From: Burkholderia sp. BCC1644
GTDB taxonomy: Bacteria; Pseudomonadota; Gammaproteobacteria; Burkholderiales; Burkholderiaceae
Direction: 5' to 3'
DNA: 64,000 bases
Assembly (NCBI RefSeq): GCF_902833225.1
Contig: NZ_CADFEI010000001.1
Coordinates: 620,001-684,000 of the forward strand
Shown: positions 8,100 through 16,964 of the stretch, piece after piece
Numbering within the stretch: the stretch's first letter is position 1
Layout of the letters: every line of letters begins with the position of its first letter
Made by a program: the position numbers and the translations under genes
Notes under the pieces: model-generated
Told to the model about the DNA's origin: nothing
Seen by the model: the letters and a program-made list of their open reading frames with translations, nothing else
Database searches by the model: none

Positions 8100-8422
8100 G
8101 AAAGACTCCGAAGTAACGGGCATCGACCGGTTGCGGTCGTTCATGCGTTAAACGGCGCGGGCGAAACAATTCCGTCGCGGAGTCTGCAAATAAATTTCGG
8201 GGAGACCGGCGCGGCTGCGGCGCGTGCCGGATACCGCGCGGCGTGATCCCGCCTATCGGCCGCCACCCACGCCGGGTTGCGGTGCTGTCACAACGCGGCA
8301 AAACTGCCCTTCGACAATGCATGCGACCGGGATCCCGCTCGTTTCCGGCCCACGCCCCGGCCGCGCTCGCGCATGGCCGCGCGGTTCCACGTCTCGCGTC
8401 CCCACCAACGAAAACACCGACC
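8100..8422. other. Divergent intergenic region (323 bp)
   Basis: Lies between the minus-strand YXWXGXW gene and the plus-strand phosphatase. It contains the ECF-type box at 8172-8199 and otherwise no recognisable gene; the phosphatase promoter must lie here but I cannot pick it out. Confidence 0.6.
8172..8199 (-). promoter_or_regulatory. Candidate ECF-sigma promoter box upstream of the sigma-factor unit
   Basis: Minus-strand CGAAATTTATTTGC, 4 nt, TCCGCGACGG; 24 of 28 bases match the box at 5679-5706, with all differences in the spacer. It is 73 bp upstream of the first gene (start 8099) of the run that includes the sigma factor, so it could mediate positive autoregulation. The role is inferred from duplication and position. 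Confidence 0.5.
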
Positions 8423-10108
8423 ATGTCGAACCAGGACACTCTCCCTGATCAGCCGAACGAGCCGGCCGCCTCGGTATCGCGTCGCGGCTTCCTGAAACTT
8501 GCCGGCGTCTCCGGCCTCGCCACCGCTGCCGGCGGTCTCGCAGCCACGCGCGCCGCCGCGTCGAATCCGGACGGCACGCCCGAACAGGTTCACCTGACGT
8601 GGGGCAACGACCCGACGTCCGAGGTCGTGATCTCGTGGGCGTCGCTCGCGCCGGCCGTCAATCCGCGCGCGCGCATCATCGCCGACGGCGAGGCTGCGCA
8701 TACGGTGCACGGCGTCCAGCGCCTGTACACCGACGGCCTGAACGGCGAAACCGTGTTCGCGTACCACGCGCGGGTGCACGGGCTGAAGCCCGATACGCGC
8801 TACCGCTACGAGATCACCGCCGACAACGACAGCAACGCCGCGCAGCCGTTTTCCGCGAATTTCTCGACCGCGCCGCGCGGCCGGGCGCCGTTCCGCTTCA
8901 CGAGCTACGGCGATCTCGCGACGCCGAACGGCGCGTGGGTGCTGTCGTCGCCGCAGAGCCGCTTCGCGGTGCAGGCGGTCGAGCAGTTCCAGCCGCTGTT
9001 CCACCTGCTGAACGGCGACCTCTGCTACGCGAACCTGAACCCCGCGCACCAGCCCGAGGTGTGGCGCGATTTCGGCAACAACAACCAGACGTCGGCCGCG
9101 AATCGCCCGTGGATGCCGTGCCCCGGCAATCACGAGATCGAGTTCAACAACGGCCCGCAGGGGCTCGACTCGTATCTCGCGCGCTATACGCTGCCGGAGA
9201 ACGGCACGCACTTCCCCGGCCGCTGGTACAGCTTCCGCGTGAGCTCGGTGCTGTTCGTGTCGCTCGACGCAGACGATGTCGTGTACCAGGATGCCGCCGC
9301 GTTCGTCGGCGGCCCGGCGCCGCTCGTGCCGGCCGCCAGCACGGGCCGCCCGCCGATCGAACCCGGCACGTCGTTCTACGTGCGCGGCTACAGCAATGGC
9401 GAGCAGACGCGCTGGCTCGAACGCACGCTCCGTCATGCCGCCCATGACGACGACATCGACTGGATCGTCGTGCAGATGCACCAGGACGCGCTCAGCTCGT
9501 CGAAGACGGGCAACGGTTCAGACAAGGGTATTCGCGAAGCCTGGCTGCCGCTGTTCGACCGTTACGGCGTCGACCTCGTGTTATGCGGCCACGATCACGA
9601 CTACGAGCGCAGCTACCCGGTGCGCGGCTGCAATCACCGCGCGGGCGTCGATGCGACGACCGGCGAAGTGGTCGAGACGCTGCAGCCGCGCCCGGTCGGC
9701 TCGAACGACCCGGACCGCATGAAGTTCGACACGAGCCACGGCACGATCCACCTGATCCTCGGCGGCGGCGGCACCAGCGCGCCGCTCGACGTGTACGGCG
9801 AGAACCCGTCGACCGGTTTTGCGCGCGCGAAGGTGTTCACGAAGCCGAACCGGCCGGTGCCGGGCACGGCGCCGAACACGTTCGTGCGCCAGCCGGCCGA
9901 TGCGCTCGAGGATGCGATCTGGTCCGCGCGCCGCGACACGGGCACCGGCTACGGGATTGCGGTGTTCGACCACGACCCGGGCAAGCCGGGCGGTCACACG
10001 ACGATCACGATGCGCTACTACCACGCGCCGGGCGCCGACCAGCAGCCGACCGCGCAGTACGAGCTGTTCGAGACGATCGAGCTGAGCAAGAAGCGGCACG
10101 AGCGGTGA
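8423..10108 (+). CDS. Purple acid phosphatase-like metallophosphoesterase, Tat-exported
   Basis: Encodes 561 aa. The start at 8423 places a twin-arginine signal (SRRGFLKLAGVSG) at residues 18-30. An N-terminal fibronectin-like domain (about 50-150: VHLTWGNDPTSEVVISW..) is followed by a calcineurin-like core with all five metal motifs in order: YGDLATPN, NGDLCY, GNHE, VVQMHQ and GHDHDYERSY. It should hydrolyse phosphate esters in the periplasm using a two-metal centre. Substrate unknown. It is monocistronic, with a GC-rich hairpin just after the stop. Confidence 0.9.
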   Translation: MSNQDTLPDQPNEPAASVSRRGFLKLAGVSGLATAAGGLAATRAAASNPDGTPEQVHLTWGNDPTSEVVISWASLAPAVNPRARIIADGEAAHTVHGVQRLYTDGLNGETVFAYHARVHGLKPDTRYRYEITADNDSNAAQPFSANFSTAPRGRAPFRFTSYGDLATPNGAWVLSSPQSRFAVQAVEQFQPLFHLLNGDLCYANLNPAHQPEVWRDFGNNNQTSAANRPWMPCPGNHEIEFNNGPQGLDSYLARYTLPENGTHFPGRWYSFRVSSVLFVSLDADDVVYQDAAAFVGGPAPLVPAASTGRPPIEPGTSFYVRGYSNGEQTRWLERTLRHAAHDDDIDWIVVQMHQDALSSSKTGNGSDKGIREAWLPLFDRYGVDLVLCGHDHDYERSYPVRGCNHRAGVDATTGEVVETLQPRPVGSNDPDRMKFDTSHGTIHLILGGGGTSAPLDVYGENPSTGFARAKVFTKPNRPVPGTAPNTFVRQPADALEDAIWSARRDTGTGYGIAVFDHDPGKPGGHTTITMRYYHAPGADQQPTAQYELFETIELSKKRHER

Positions 10109-10115
10109 TCGTGCG

Positions 10116-10137
10116 GGCGCCCGCCGCGGCGGGCGCC
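10116..10137. terminator. GC-rich hairpin after the phosphatase gene
   Basis: GGCGCCCGCC, a GC centre, then its exact complement, starting 8 nt after the stop codon. There is no T-run, so if it terminates transcription it does so weakly or with Rho. Confidence 0.4.
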
Positions 10138-10211
10138 GATTGCACTGCCATCGTGGGGCGGGATGTCGTGGCACGCGTTAGACTGCCCGGCTCGCACACC
10201 GGCCCACGACG

Positions 10212-10493
10212 ATGAGTTTCGAATACCGCATCCACACGCTCCCGTCGGCCGACGCATTCGATGCCATCGCGAATGCACTGCGGCAAGCGCATGGCGGCAT
10301 CGACATCGATCGCGGCCGACGACAGCTCGAGGTCCGCGATGACGAAGGCGGCTGGCCGCTGATCGGACTGACGACCGATGACGATGGCTTCTTCCTCGTT
10401 ACGACGCTCGGGCCGACGCGGAACGCCATGCTCGACTCGATCGGGCACGCGTTGTCGGCAATCGGCGCGGCGTGGCGTATCGACGACGCGTGA
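10212..10493 (+). CDS. Small conserved-looking hypothetical protein
   Basis: Encodes 93 aa: soluble and acidic, with no signal peptide or membrane segment (MSFEYRIHTLPSADAFDAIANALRQ..). The alternating pattern suggests a small alpha/beta fold. Codon use is like its neighbours. I do not recognise a family. It lies 103 bp after the phosphatase gene and is probably separate from it. Confidence 0.6.
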   Translation: MSFEYRIHTLPSADAFDAIANALRQAHGGIDIDRGRRQLEVRDDEGGWPLIGLTTDDDGFFLVTTLGPTRNAMLDSIGHALSAIGAAWRIDDA

Positions 10494-10700
10494 TCGGCTC
10501 CGCCTTCCAACGCGTCGCCTGAATCGGGCGCACACGCCGGTTTGCTGCCCCATCGACACTTGCCATTCGGCCCTCCCCGCTCCGCCCCTTTAAGCTACGC
10601 ATATCCGGGCGAAACGCACCCTGCCGGCACCCGGCCCTCCCACGCCACGAGATGAGGTGTAAACCCTTATTTTTGCTTGGTCTATTCTCAATCTAAACTG

Positions 10701-10719
10701 TGTCTACAGTTTGTAGACA
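10701..10719. promoter_or_regulatory. GntR-type operator, TGTCTACA-GTT-TGTAGACA
   Basis: A perfect 8-bp inverted repeat with a 3-bp spacer, ending 8 bp before the GntR start codon at 10728. It includes TTGTAGACAA, the TTGT-N2-ACAA type of site used by many FCD/GntR repressors. The position fits autoregulation. Binding is inferred. Confidence 0.6.
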
Positions 10720-10727
10720 ATGAAATC

Positions 10728-11459
10728 ATGTCGAGACAGAAGCTTCAGACTGCCGCGCCGGATACCGAATCCGGCGGTTCGGCGGATCGCAAGAACGTAA
10801 TGGCGGAGACGCTGCGGCGACGTATCGTGAGCATGGAGCTCGCGCCCGGCGCCGTGGTCGACGAGCTCGCGCTCAGCGAGGAGTTCGGGCTCTCCCGCCC
10901 GCCGGTGCGCGAACTGATGCGCCAGATGGCGGCGGAAGGCTATCTCGAGCTGGAGCCGAACCGGCCGGCCCGCGTGTCGCCGATGGGTTATCAGTCGCTG
11001 CGCAGCTTCTTCCTGGCTGCGCCGCTGATCTACGTTGCGACGACGCAGTTGGCCGCAAGCCACGCGACGGCGGAAGAAGTCGAACGGCTGAAGGCGATCC
11101 AGGCGCAGTTTCGCGCGGCGATCGAGCAGAACGATCTTCAGGCACGCGTGCTGCAGAACGACGCGTTCCACTTCGAGATCGGCCGGATCGCACGGAACGC
11201 CTACCTGATGCCGAGCCTGCGCCGCGTGCTGATCGATCACGCGCGCCTCGGCAAGATTTTCTACCGCTCGCCGACGACGAGCGACATGCAGCAGGACCTG
11301 GAAAAAGCGGTGGAGCAGCACGACGAGATCATCGAAGCGATTGCGCAGCGCGACGCGCAGCGCGCCGGTGAACTGGTCCGCAGCCACATGGAGCTGTCGC
11401 GCCGCCGCATGGCCGAGTACGTGATTCCCGAAGGCCTCGACGTACCCATCCAGTTCTGA
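10728..11459 (+). CDS. GntR-family regulator, FCD subfamily
   Basis: Encodes 243 aa. The winged-helix DNA-binding domain covers about 20-85 (VMAETLRRRIVSMELAPGAVVDELALSEEFGLSRPPVRELMRQMAAEGYLEL), and the FCD ligand domain about 95-230 carries the metal/ligand-type pattern (NDAFHFEIGRIARN..RRVLIDH..QHDEIIEAIAQRDA). It should sense a small acid or amine and control the adjacent oxidoreductase-MFS-lyase-dehydrogenase genes. The start is chosen at MSRQ, just after the inverted repeat, because an upstream start would put the operator inside the coding region. Confidence 0.88.
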   Translation: MSRQKLQTAAPDTESGGSADRKNVMAETLRRRIVSMELAPGAVVDELALSEEFGLSRPPVRELMRQMAAEGYLELEPNRPARVSPMGYQSLRSFFLAAPLIYVATTQLAASHATAEEVERLKAIQAQFRAAIEQNDLQARVLQNDAFHFEIGRIARNAYLMPSLRRVLIDHARLGKIFYRSPTTSDMQQDLEKAVEQHDEIIEAIAQRDAQRAGELVRSHMELSRRRMAEYVIPEGLDVPIQF

Positions 11460-11544
11460 CCGCCGCACAAGACGGTGCACGCTCGATCGTGTGCCGCTTC
11501 TTCGCGATCACGATTAGTACTCTTTATCGATATCGGATTTAGGA

Positions 11545-12864
11545 ATGCATAAGGTTACATCGCTCCCCGCCGACGACAGCATGTGCGGCTGGTATCACAC
11601 CAGCCGGCAACGCCAGCCCAGGCCGTCGCACCGCGGGGAATCCGGCGCGCGCTGGGCCGTCGTCGGCGCGGGGTTCACCGGCCTCGCGGCAGCCCGGCAA
11701 CTGGCGCTGAATTTCCCGGATGACGAGATCGTCCTCGTCGATGCACAGGAAGTCGGCTTCGGCACGTCGGGGCGCAACGCCGGTTTCGCGATCGACCTGC
11801 CGCACGACATCGGCGCCGAAGACTACATCGGCGACATCCCGACGGCCCGCACCACGCTGAAACTGAACGTGCTCGGCCAGACGATCCTGCGCCGGCTCGT
11901 CGCCGAGCACGGCATCGACTGCGCGATGAGCGCGTCCGGCAAATACCAGGCAGCCGTCGAAGCGCGCGGCATCGCCGTGCTCGATGCGTATCGTCGCGGC
12001 CTCGACAAGCTCGGGCAACCGTATGAAATGATCGAAGGCAAGGATTTGCCCGACCACATCGGCACGTCGTTCTACCGGAAGGCGCTGTTCACGCCCGGCA
12101 CCGTGCTGATCCAGCCATCGGCGCTCGTGAAAGGGCTGGCCGACTGCCTTCCGCCGAATGTGACGCTGTACGAACACACGCCGATCACCGACGTCGAGTA
12201 CGGCGACAGGATCGTGCTCGCGCATCGCAACGGCCGGATCACGGTCGACAAGCTGGTGCTCGCGAACAACGCGTTCGGCACACGCTTCGGCTTTCTGCAG
12301 CACACGATGCTGCCCGTATTTCTGTACGCGAGCCTGACACGCCCGCTGACCGGCGCCGAACAGGCGCAACTGGGCGGCAAGCCGTTCTGGGGCGTGATTC
12401 CGGCCGACCCGTTCGGCAGCACGCTGCGCCGCACGCACGACAACCGCATCCTGGTGCGCAACAGCTTCAGCTTCAACCCGGACGGACGGCCGCGGGAACA
12501 GTACCTGCCGCGCTTCGCCGATCGGCATCGGCTGTCGTTCGAACGCCGCTTCCCGATGCTGCCGGACGTCGAGTTCGAATACACGTGGAGCGGCTCCCTC
12601 GCGCTGTCTCGGAACCATAAGGGTTTCTTCGGCCAGCTTGCACCGAACGTCTACGGCGCGCTGTGCTGCAACGGCCTCGGCATCACGCGCGGCACCGTGA
12701 CGGGCACGCTGCTCGCCGACTGGCTGGCCGGCAAGCGCGGCGACCTGATCGATTTCCTGCTGGAAACGTCGGGACCGAACCGTACCCCGCCACAACCGTT
12801 CCTGTCGGTCGGCGTCAACGCGACCCTCTGGTGGGGCCAACGCAAGGCGGGGCTCGAAAGCTGA
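11545..12864 (+). CDS. FAD-dependent amine/amino-acid oxidoreductase (DAO family)
   Basis: Encodes 439 aa. The dinucleotide-binding motif VVGAGFTGLAAARQLA is at about 38-53, followed by FGTSGRNAGFAIDLPHDIG. A C-terminal FAD/substrate segment includes WSGSLALSRNHKGFFGQLAPNVYGALCCNGLGITRG. This is the DadA/PuuB/OrdL-type fold, which oxidises a C-N bond to an imine and then to a ketone or aldehyde. The cluster also encodes an aldehyde dehydrogenase, a DapA-type lyase/deaminase and a transporter, so this is probably the first step of an amine or amino-acid catabolic route. The substrate cannot be read from the sequence. Confidence 0.87.
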   Translation: MHKVTSLPADDSMCGWYHTSRQRQPRPSHRGESGARWAVVGAGFTGLAAARQLALNFPDDEIVLVDAQEVGFGTSGRNAGFAIDLPHDIGAEDYIGDIPTARTTLKLNVLGQTILRRLVAEHGIDCAMSASGKYQAAVEARGIAVLDAYRRGLDKLGQPYEMIEGKDLPDHIGTSFYRKALFTPGTVLIQPSALVKGLADCLPPNVTLYEHTPITDVEYGDRIVLAHRNGRITVDKLVLANNAFGTRFGFLQHTMLPVFLYASLTRPLTGAEQAQLGGKPFWGVIPADPFGSTLRRTHDNRILVRNSFSFNPDGRPREQYLPRFADRHRLSFERRFPMLPDVEFEYTWSGSLALSRNHKGFFGQLAPNVYGALCCNGLGITRGTVTGTLLADWLAGKRGDLIDFLLETSGPNRTPPQPFLSVGVNATLWWGQRKAGLES

Positions 12865-12999
12865 CCCGGCTGCGACGAACGTAGCGCCGGCAGGAAGCAA
12901 CCGAAAAACCGATACGGATTCACGCATTACGCTTAGTAGACCATATCAATAGATCGAGCGATCGCATTCCGCGCTCAATTTCATGGAAGGAGACAGGCA

Positions 13000-14331
13000 A
13001 TGTCAACGAATCGCAACTCCATCGAGGATGTCCCGCTCAATGGATTCCACCAGTTGCTCACGATCCGCTCGGGTGGCGGCTGGCTCATGGACGGCTACGT
13101 GTTGAGCATCATCGGCGTCGCGATGGTGCAGTTTTCGGCCGCGCTCAGCCTGACCAACTTCTGGCAAGGCATGGTCGCCGCGTCCGCGCTGATCGGCATC
13201 TTCTTCGGCGGTTTCATCGGTGGCTGGCTGAGCGATCGCCTCGGGCGGCAAAAGCCCTACTTCTTCGGCCCCGTCATCTTCTTCGTCTGCTCGCTCGCGC
13301 AGCTCTGGGTCCAGTCGGGTGAAGCACTGTTCGTGCTGCGCTTCCTGATCGGCATCGGCGTGGGCATCGAATACCCGGTCGCAGGCTCGCTGCTCGTCGA
13401 ATTCATGCCGCGCAAGTATCGTGGGCCACGCCTCGCGATGCTGACGATCATCTGGTTCTTCGGCGCGGCGCTCGCCTATATTGTCGGCAACATCATCCTC
13501 GGGAGCGGCGGCCCCGACGCGTGGCGCTGGGTCCTGGCCAGCCCGGCCGTGATCGGCCTCGCCCTGTTCGCCGTGCGCATCGGCACGCCCGAATCGCCGC
13601 GCTGGCTGCTCAGCAAGGGCCGCACCGCCGAGGCCGACGAGGTCATCCGGAAAGTCTACGGCCCGTCGTTCTCGGTGAAGAACCTGCCGGAAGAACAAAC
13701 CGGGAAGAAGATCTCGCTATGGGCGCTGCTGCACTCGGGCTACGGCAAACGGATGCTGTTCGTGTCGGTGTTCTGGAGCTGCTCCGTGATTCCCGTGTTC
13801 GCCGTCTACTCGTTTGCGCCGCGCGTACTCGAAGCGCTGCACCTGACCGGCAAGTGGGAATCCTATGGCTCCGTCGCGATCACACTGCTGTTCGTGGTCG
13901 GCTGCATCATCGCGACGCGGATCATCAACGAACTCGGCCGCCGCGCGATGGTGATCCACAGCTTCCTGTGGTCAGGCCTCGCGCTGCTGGGCCTCGGCGC
14001 ATGCGCCGGCGGCTCGGCCGTGCTGATCCTCGTGCTGTTCGGCGCGTACGCGGTGTTGATCGGCGGCGCGCAGGTGCTGCAGCTCGTGTACCCGAACGAA
14101 ATCTTCCCGACCGACATCCGCGCATTCGCCGTCGGCATGGGCGCGTCGCTGTCACGCATCGGCGCAGCCATCGGCACCTGGCTCGTGCCGATCGCGCTGC
14201 AGACAGTCGGCATCGGCAACACCATGTACGCAGCGGCCGCCGTCTCGTTCGTCGGGCTGGCCGCCTCGCTCGCACTGGCACCCGAGACGCGCTCGCTCAG
14301 CCTGCAGGAAGCCGGGTCGCTCAACCACTGA
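13000..14331 (+). CDS. MFS transporter (sugar/acid porter type)
   Basis: Encodes 443 aa with about 12 transmembrane helices. The MFS signature GGWLSDRLGRQKPYF lies after TM2, and a PESPRWLLSKGR segment follows TM6, typical of the metabolite/sugar:H+ symporter branch. It lies between the FAD oxidase and the DapA-like gene on the same strand and most likely imports the cluster's substrate. GGAAGGAGA-type ribosome binding sequence precedes ATG 13000. Confidence 0.88.
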   Translation: MSTNRNSIEDVPLNGFHQLLTIRSGGGWLMDGYVLSIIGVAMVQFSAALSLTNFWQGMVAASALIGIFFGGFIGGWLSDRLGRQKPYFFGPVIFFVCSLAQLWVQSGEALFVLRFLIGIGVGIEYPVAGSLLVEFMPRKYRGPRLAMLTIIWFFGAALAYIVGNIILGSGGPDAWRWVLASPAVIGLALFAVRIGTPESPRWLLSKGRTAEADEVIRKVYGPSFSVKNLPEEQTGKKISLWALLHSGYGKRMLFVSVFWSCSVIPVFAVYSFAPRVLEALHLTGKWESYGSVAITLLFVVGCIIATRIINELGRRAMVIHSFLWSGLALLGLGACAGGSAVLILVLFGAYAVLIGGAQVLQLVYPNEIFPTDIRAFAVGMGASLSRIGAAIGTWLVPIALQTVGIGNTMYAAAAVSFVGLAASLALAPETRSLSLQEAGSLNH

Positions 14332-14346
14332 ACCCCGTCACCGGTA

Positions 14347-14368
14347 CGCCGCCGCGCTCGCGGCGGCG
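14347..14368 (+). terminator. Hairpin between the MFS and DapA-like genes
   Basis: Arms CGCCGCCG and CGGCGGCG around a 6-nt loop, followed by CGCCTTTCG. It sits in the only sizeable gap (82 bp) within the cluster and may attenuate transcription or protect an mRNA end. Confidence 0.4.
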
Positions 14369-14413
14369 CGCCTTTCGTCAACCCGACCGTTTCCATTTCC
14401 GAGGAAGAACACC

Positions 14414-15322
14414 ATGAATTTCGAAGGCATCTATACCCCGGCCATCACGCCCCTGAACGACGCCGGCCAGATCGACAAGACCGCTTTCGCCGACGTGATC
14501 GAATCGCTGATCGCAGCAGGCGTGCACGGCATCATCATCGGCGGCTCGACCGGCGAGTACTATGCGCATACCGCGCAGGAACGCTTCGACCTCGGCGCAT
14601 GGGCGCGTGAAGTGATCGGCTCGCGCGTGCCGCTCGTCATCGGCACCGGCGCGGTGCGCACCGAGGATTCCGTCGAGTACGCGAAGGCGGCGAAGGCCGT
14701 GCGCGCCGATGCGATCCTGGTCGGCTCGCCGCCCTACGCGCTGCCCACGCAGCAGGAAAATGCGGCGCACGCGCTGGAGATCGATCGCGCGGCCAACCTG
14801 CCGATCATGCTGTACAACTACCCGGGCCGGATGAGCGTGTCGATGGACCGCGAGTTCTTCCGCACCGTCTGCGACGCGTCGAAGAACATCGTCGCGATCA
14901 AGGAAAGCTCGGGCCAGACCGGCCAGTTGCACATGCTGGTGCGCGAGTTCCCGAACATCGGCGTGTCGTGCGGCTGGGACGACCAGGCACTCGAATTCTT
15001 TGCATGGGGCGCGCGCAGCTGGGTGTGCGCCGGCTCGAACTTCCTGCCGGCCGAACACATCGCGCTGTACCGCGCGTGTGCGATCGAAAAGGATTTCGAC
15101 AAGGGTCGCCGGATCATGTCCGCGATGCTGCCGCTGATGGACTTCCTCGAAGGCGGCAAGTTCGTCCAGTCGATCAAGTACGGCTGCGAACTCGCGGGGC
15201 TGCGTGCAGGTGGCGTACGCGCACCGCTGCGCGCGCTCGACGAGCAGGACAAGCAGGCGCTGGCGGCGATCGTTGCCGGCATCAAGCGTGAAGTCGCTGC
15301 CATCACCGGAGGCAACGCCTGA
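14414..15322 (+). CDS. Dihydrodipicolinate synthase (DapA) family lyase/deaminase
   Basis: Encodes 302 aa, a TIM barrel of the class I aldolase type. GIIIGGSTGEYYAHTAQER holds the substrate-binding loop, LYNYPGR the catalytic Tyr, and IVAIKESSG the Schiff-base Lys. It is a catabolic paralogue rather than the lysine-pathway enzyme, because it sits between a transporter and an aldehyde dehydrogenase. Family members in such clusters act as ketodeoxysugar-acid dehydratases or as pyrroline-hydroxycarboxylate deaminases. GAGGAAG precedes the ATG. Its stop overlaps the next start by one base. Confidence 0.88.
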   Translation: MNFEGIYTPAITPLNDAGQIDKTAFADVIESLIAAGVHGIIIGGSTGEYYAHTAQERFDLGAWAREVIGSRVPLVIGTGAVRTEDSVEYAKAAKAVRADAILVGSPPYALPTQQENAAHALEIDRAANLPIMLYNYPGRMSVSMDREFFRTVCDASKNIVAIKESSGQTGQLHMLVREFPNIGVSCGWDDQALEFFAWGARSWVCAGSNFLPAEHIALYRACAIEKDFDKGRRIMSAMLPLMDFLEGGKFVQSIKYGCELAGLRAGGVRAPLRALDEQDKQALAAIVAGIKREVAAITGGNA

Positions 15323-16824
15323 TGGCCGACCTGCTCAGCGCGTCCGAATACACGGCGCTGGCCGCGGAACTGCGGTTCCCGGCCGGGCCGTTCATCGATG
15401 GCGCATTCCGCACGGCCAGCTCCGGCGACACGTTCGCGACCGTCAATCCGGCCACCGACGCCGTGCTCACGCACATTGGCGCATGCAATGCCACGGACGT
15501 CGACATCGCAGTCGCCAATGCGAAGCAGGCGTTCGACGACGGCCGCTGGCGCAAGCTGGCGCCTTCGCACCGCAAGGCCGTCCTGCTGAAATTCGCCGGC
15601 CTGCTCGAGCAACATGCGCACGAACTCGCGACGATGGAAAGCCTCGACAGCGGCAAGCCGATCCGCGAATGCCAGAACACCGATGTGCCCGAGACGATCC
15701 ATACGATCCGCTGGCACGCCGAGCTGATCGACAAGATCTACGACAACACGGCGCCGGTCGGCAGCCACGCGCTGGCGCTGGTCGTGCGCGAACCGATCGG
15801 TGTCGTCGGCCTCGTGCTGCCGTGGAATTTCCCGCTGCTGATGCTCGCGTGGAAGATCGGCCCGTCGCTCGCGGCCGGCTGCTCGGTCGTCGTGAAACCG
15901 GCGAAGGAAACCACGCTCACCGCGCTGCGTGTCGCGGAACTCGCGCACGAAGCCGGCGTGCCGGCCGGCGTCTTCAACGTACTGCCGGGCGGCGGCAAGG
16001 AAGTCGGCGAGCCGCTGGGCCGGCACGCGGACGTCGACATGGTGAGCTTCACCGGGTCGACGGACACCGGGCGGAAGTTTCTCAAGTACTCGGCCGAATC
16101 CAACCTGAAGCGCATCGTGCTAGAGTGCGGCGGCAAGAATCCGGCGGTCGTGCTGCCCGATGCGCCCGATCTCGATGCGGTCGCGCAGCACATCGTCAAC
16201 GGCGCGTTCTGGAACATGGGCGAGAACTGTTCGGCGTCGTCGCGGCTAATCGTCCATGCCGACGTCAAGGACGACCTGCTGCAGCGTATCGGCGTGCATT
16301 TGCAAGACTGGAAGATGGGCAACCCGCTCGACCCGGCGCATCGCATCGGTGCAATGGTCAGCAAGGCCCACTTCGAGAAAGTGCGGTCGTATCTCGTACA
16401 GGCCGAAGCGGAGCGCTTGCACGTCGCGTTCGGCGGCCGGACCGATGACGGGATTTTCGTCGAGCCGACGGTGATGGATGGCGTCGGTCGGCACAGCCGG
16501 CTGTTCCGCGAAGAAATCTTCGGTCCCGTGCTGTCGGTGACGACGTTTACCGACATCGCCGACGCAATCGCACTCGCCAACGACTCGGTCTACGGGCTCG
16601 CCGCATCGGTCTACACCGGTAACCTGAACCACGCGATCCGGCTGTCGCGCGAGATCCGCGCGGGCGTCGTGACCGTCAACTGCTTCGGCGAAGGCGACGT
16701 GACGACGCCGTTCGGCGGCTACAAGGAATCCGGCTTCGGCGGCCGTGACAAGTCGGTCTGGGCGCACGACCAGTACACCGAGATCAAGACCATCTGGATC
16801 GACGTCCCCGCGGATCCCGCATAA
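15322..16824 (+). CDS. NAD(P)-dependent aldehyde dehydrogenase
   Basis: Encodes 500 aa, full length. Visible ALDH motifs: VLPWNFPLLMLAWKIGPSL and KPAKET (cofactor binding), SFTGSTDTGR, catalytic general base in LECGGKNP, nucleophile Cys in MGENCSASS, and EIFGPVLSV. It should oxidise the semialdehyde produced by the two preceding enzymes to an acid entering central metabolism. Closest in style to PuuC-type gamma-aminobutyraldehyde dehydrogenases, but the substrate is not proven. Translationally coupled to the DapA-like gene (TGATG). Confidence 0.93.
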   Translation: MADLLSASEYTALAAELRFPAGPFIDGAFRTASSGDTFATVNPATDAVLTHIGACNATDVDIAVANAKQAFDDGRWRKLAPSHRKAVLLKFAGLLEQHAHELATMESLDSGKPIRECQNTDVPETIHTIRWHAELIDKIYDNTAPVGSHALALVVREPIGVVGLVLPWNFPLLMLAWKIGPSLAAGCSVVVKPAKETTLTALRVAELAHEAGVPAGVFNVLPGGGKEVGEPLGRHADVDMVSFTGSTDTGRKFLKYSAESNLKRIVLECGGKNPAVVLPDAPDLDAVAQHIVNGAFWNMGENCSASSRLIVHADVKDDLLQRIGVHLQDWKMGNPLDPAHRIGAMVSKAHFEKVRSYLVQAEAERLHVAFGGRTDDGIFVEPTVMDGVGRHSRLFREEIFGPVLSVTTFTDIADAIALANDSVYGLAASVYTGNLNHAIRLSREIRAGVVTVNCFGEGDVTTPFGGYKESGFGGRDKSVWAHDQYTEIKTIWIDVPADPA

Positions 16825-16964
16825 GCGCGCCGCATTGCATGGCCGGTTGCGACCGCCACCTCGTGTGGGGATCGCAACCGGATTTTTCCGCTCGCGACGA
16901 CGGCACGCACGAGCGGCCCCGTATCATCCGAAATCGAATTGGCATGTTGAAACAGGCAGGAAGC

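Noticed and set aside
10673..10699. TTGCTT / TAAACT as a sigma-70 promoter for the GntR gene
   Set aside because: The matches are poor (3/6 and 4/6) and the spacing is only 15 bp; not strong enough to annotate.
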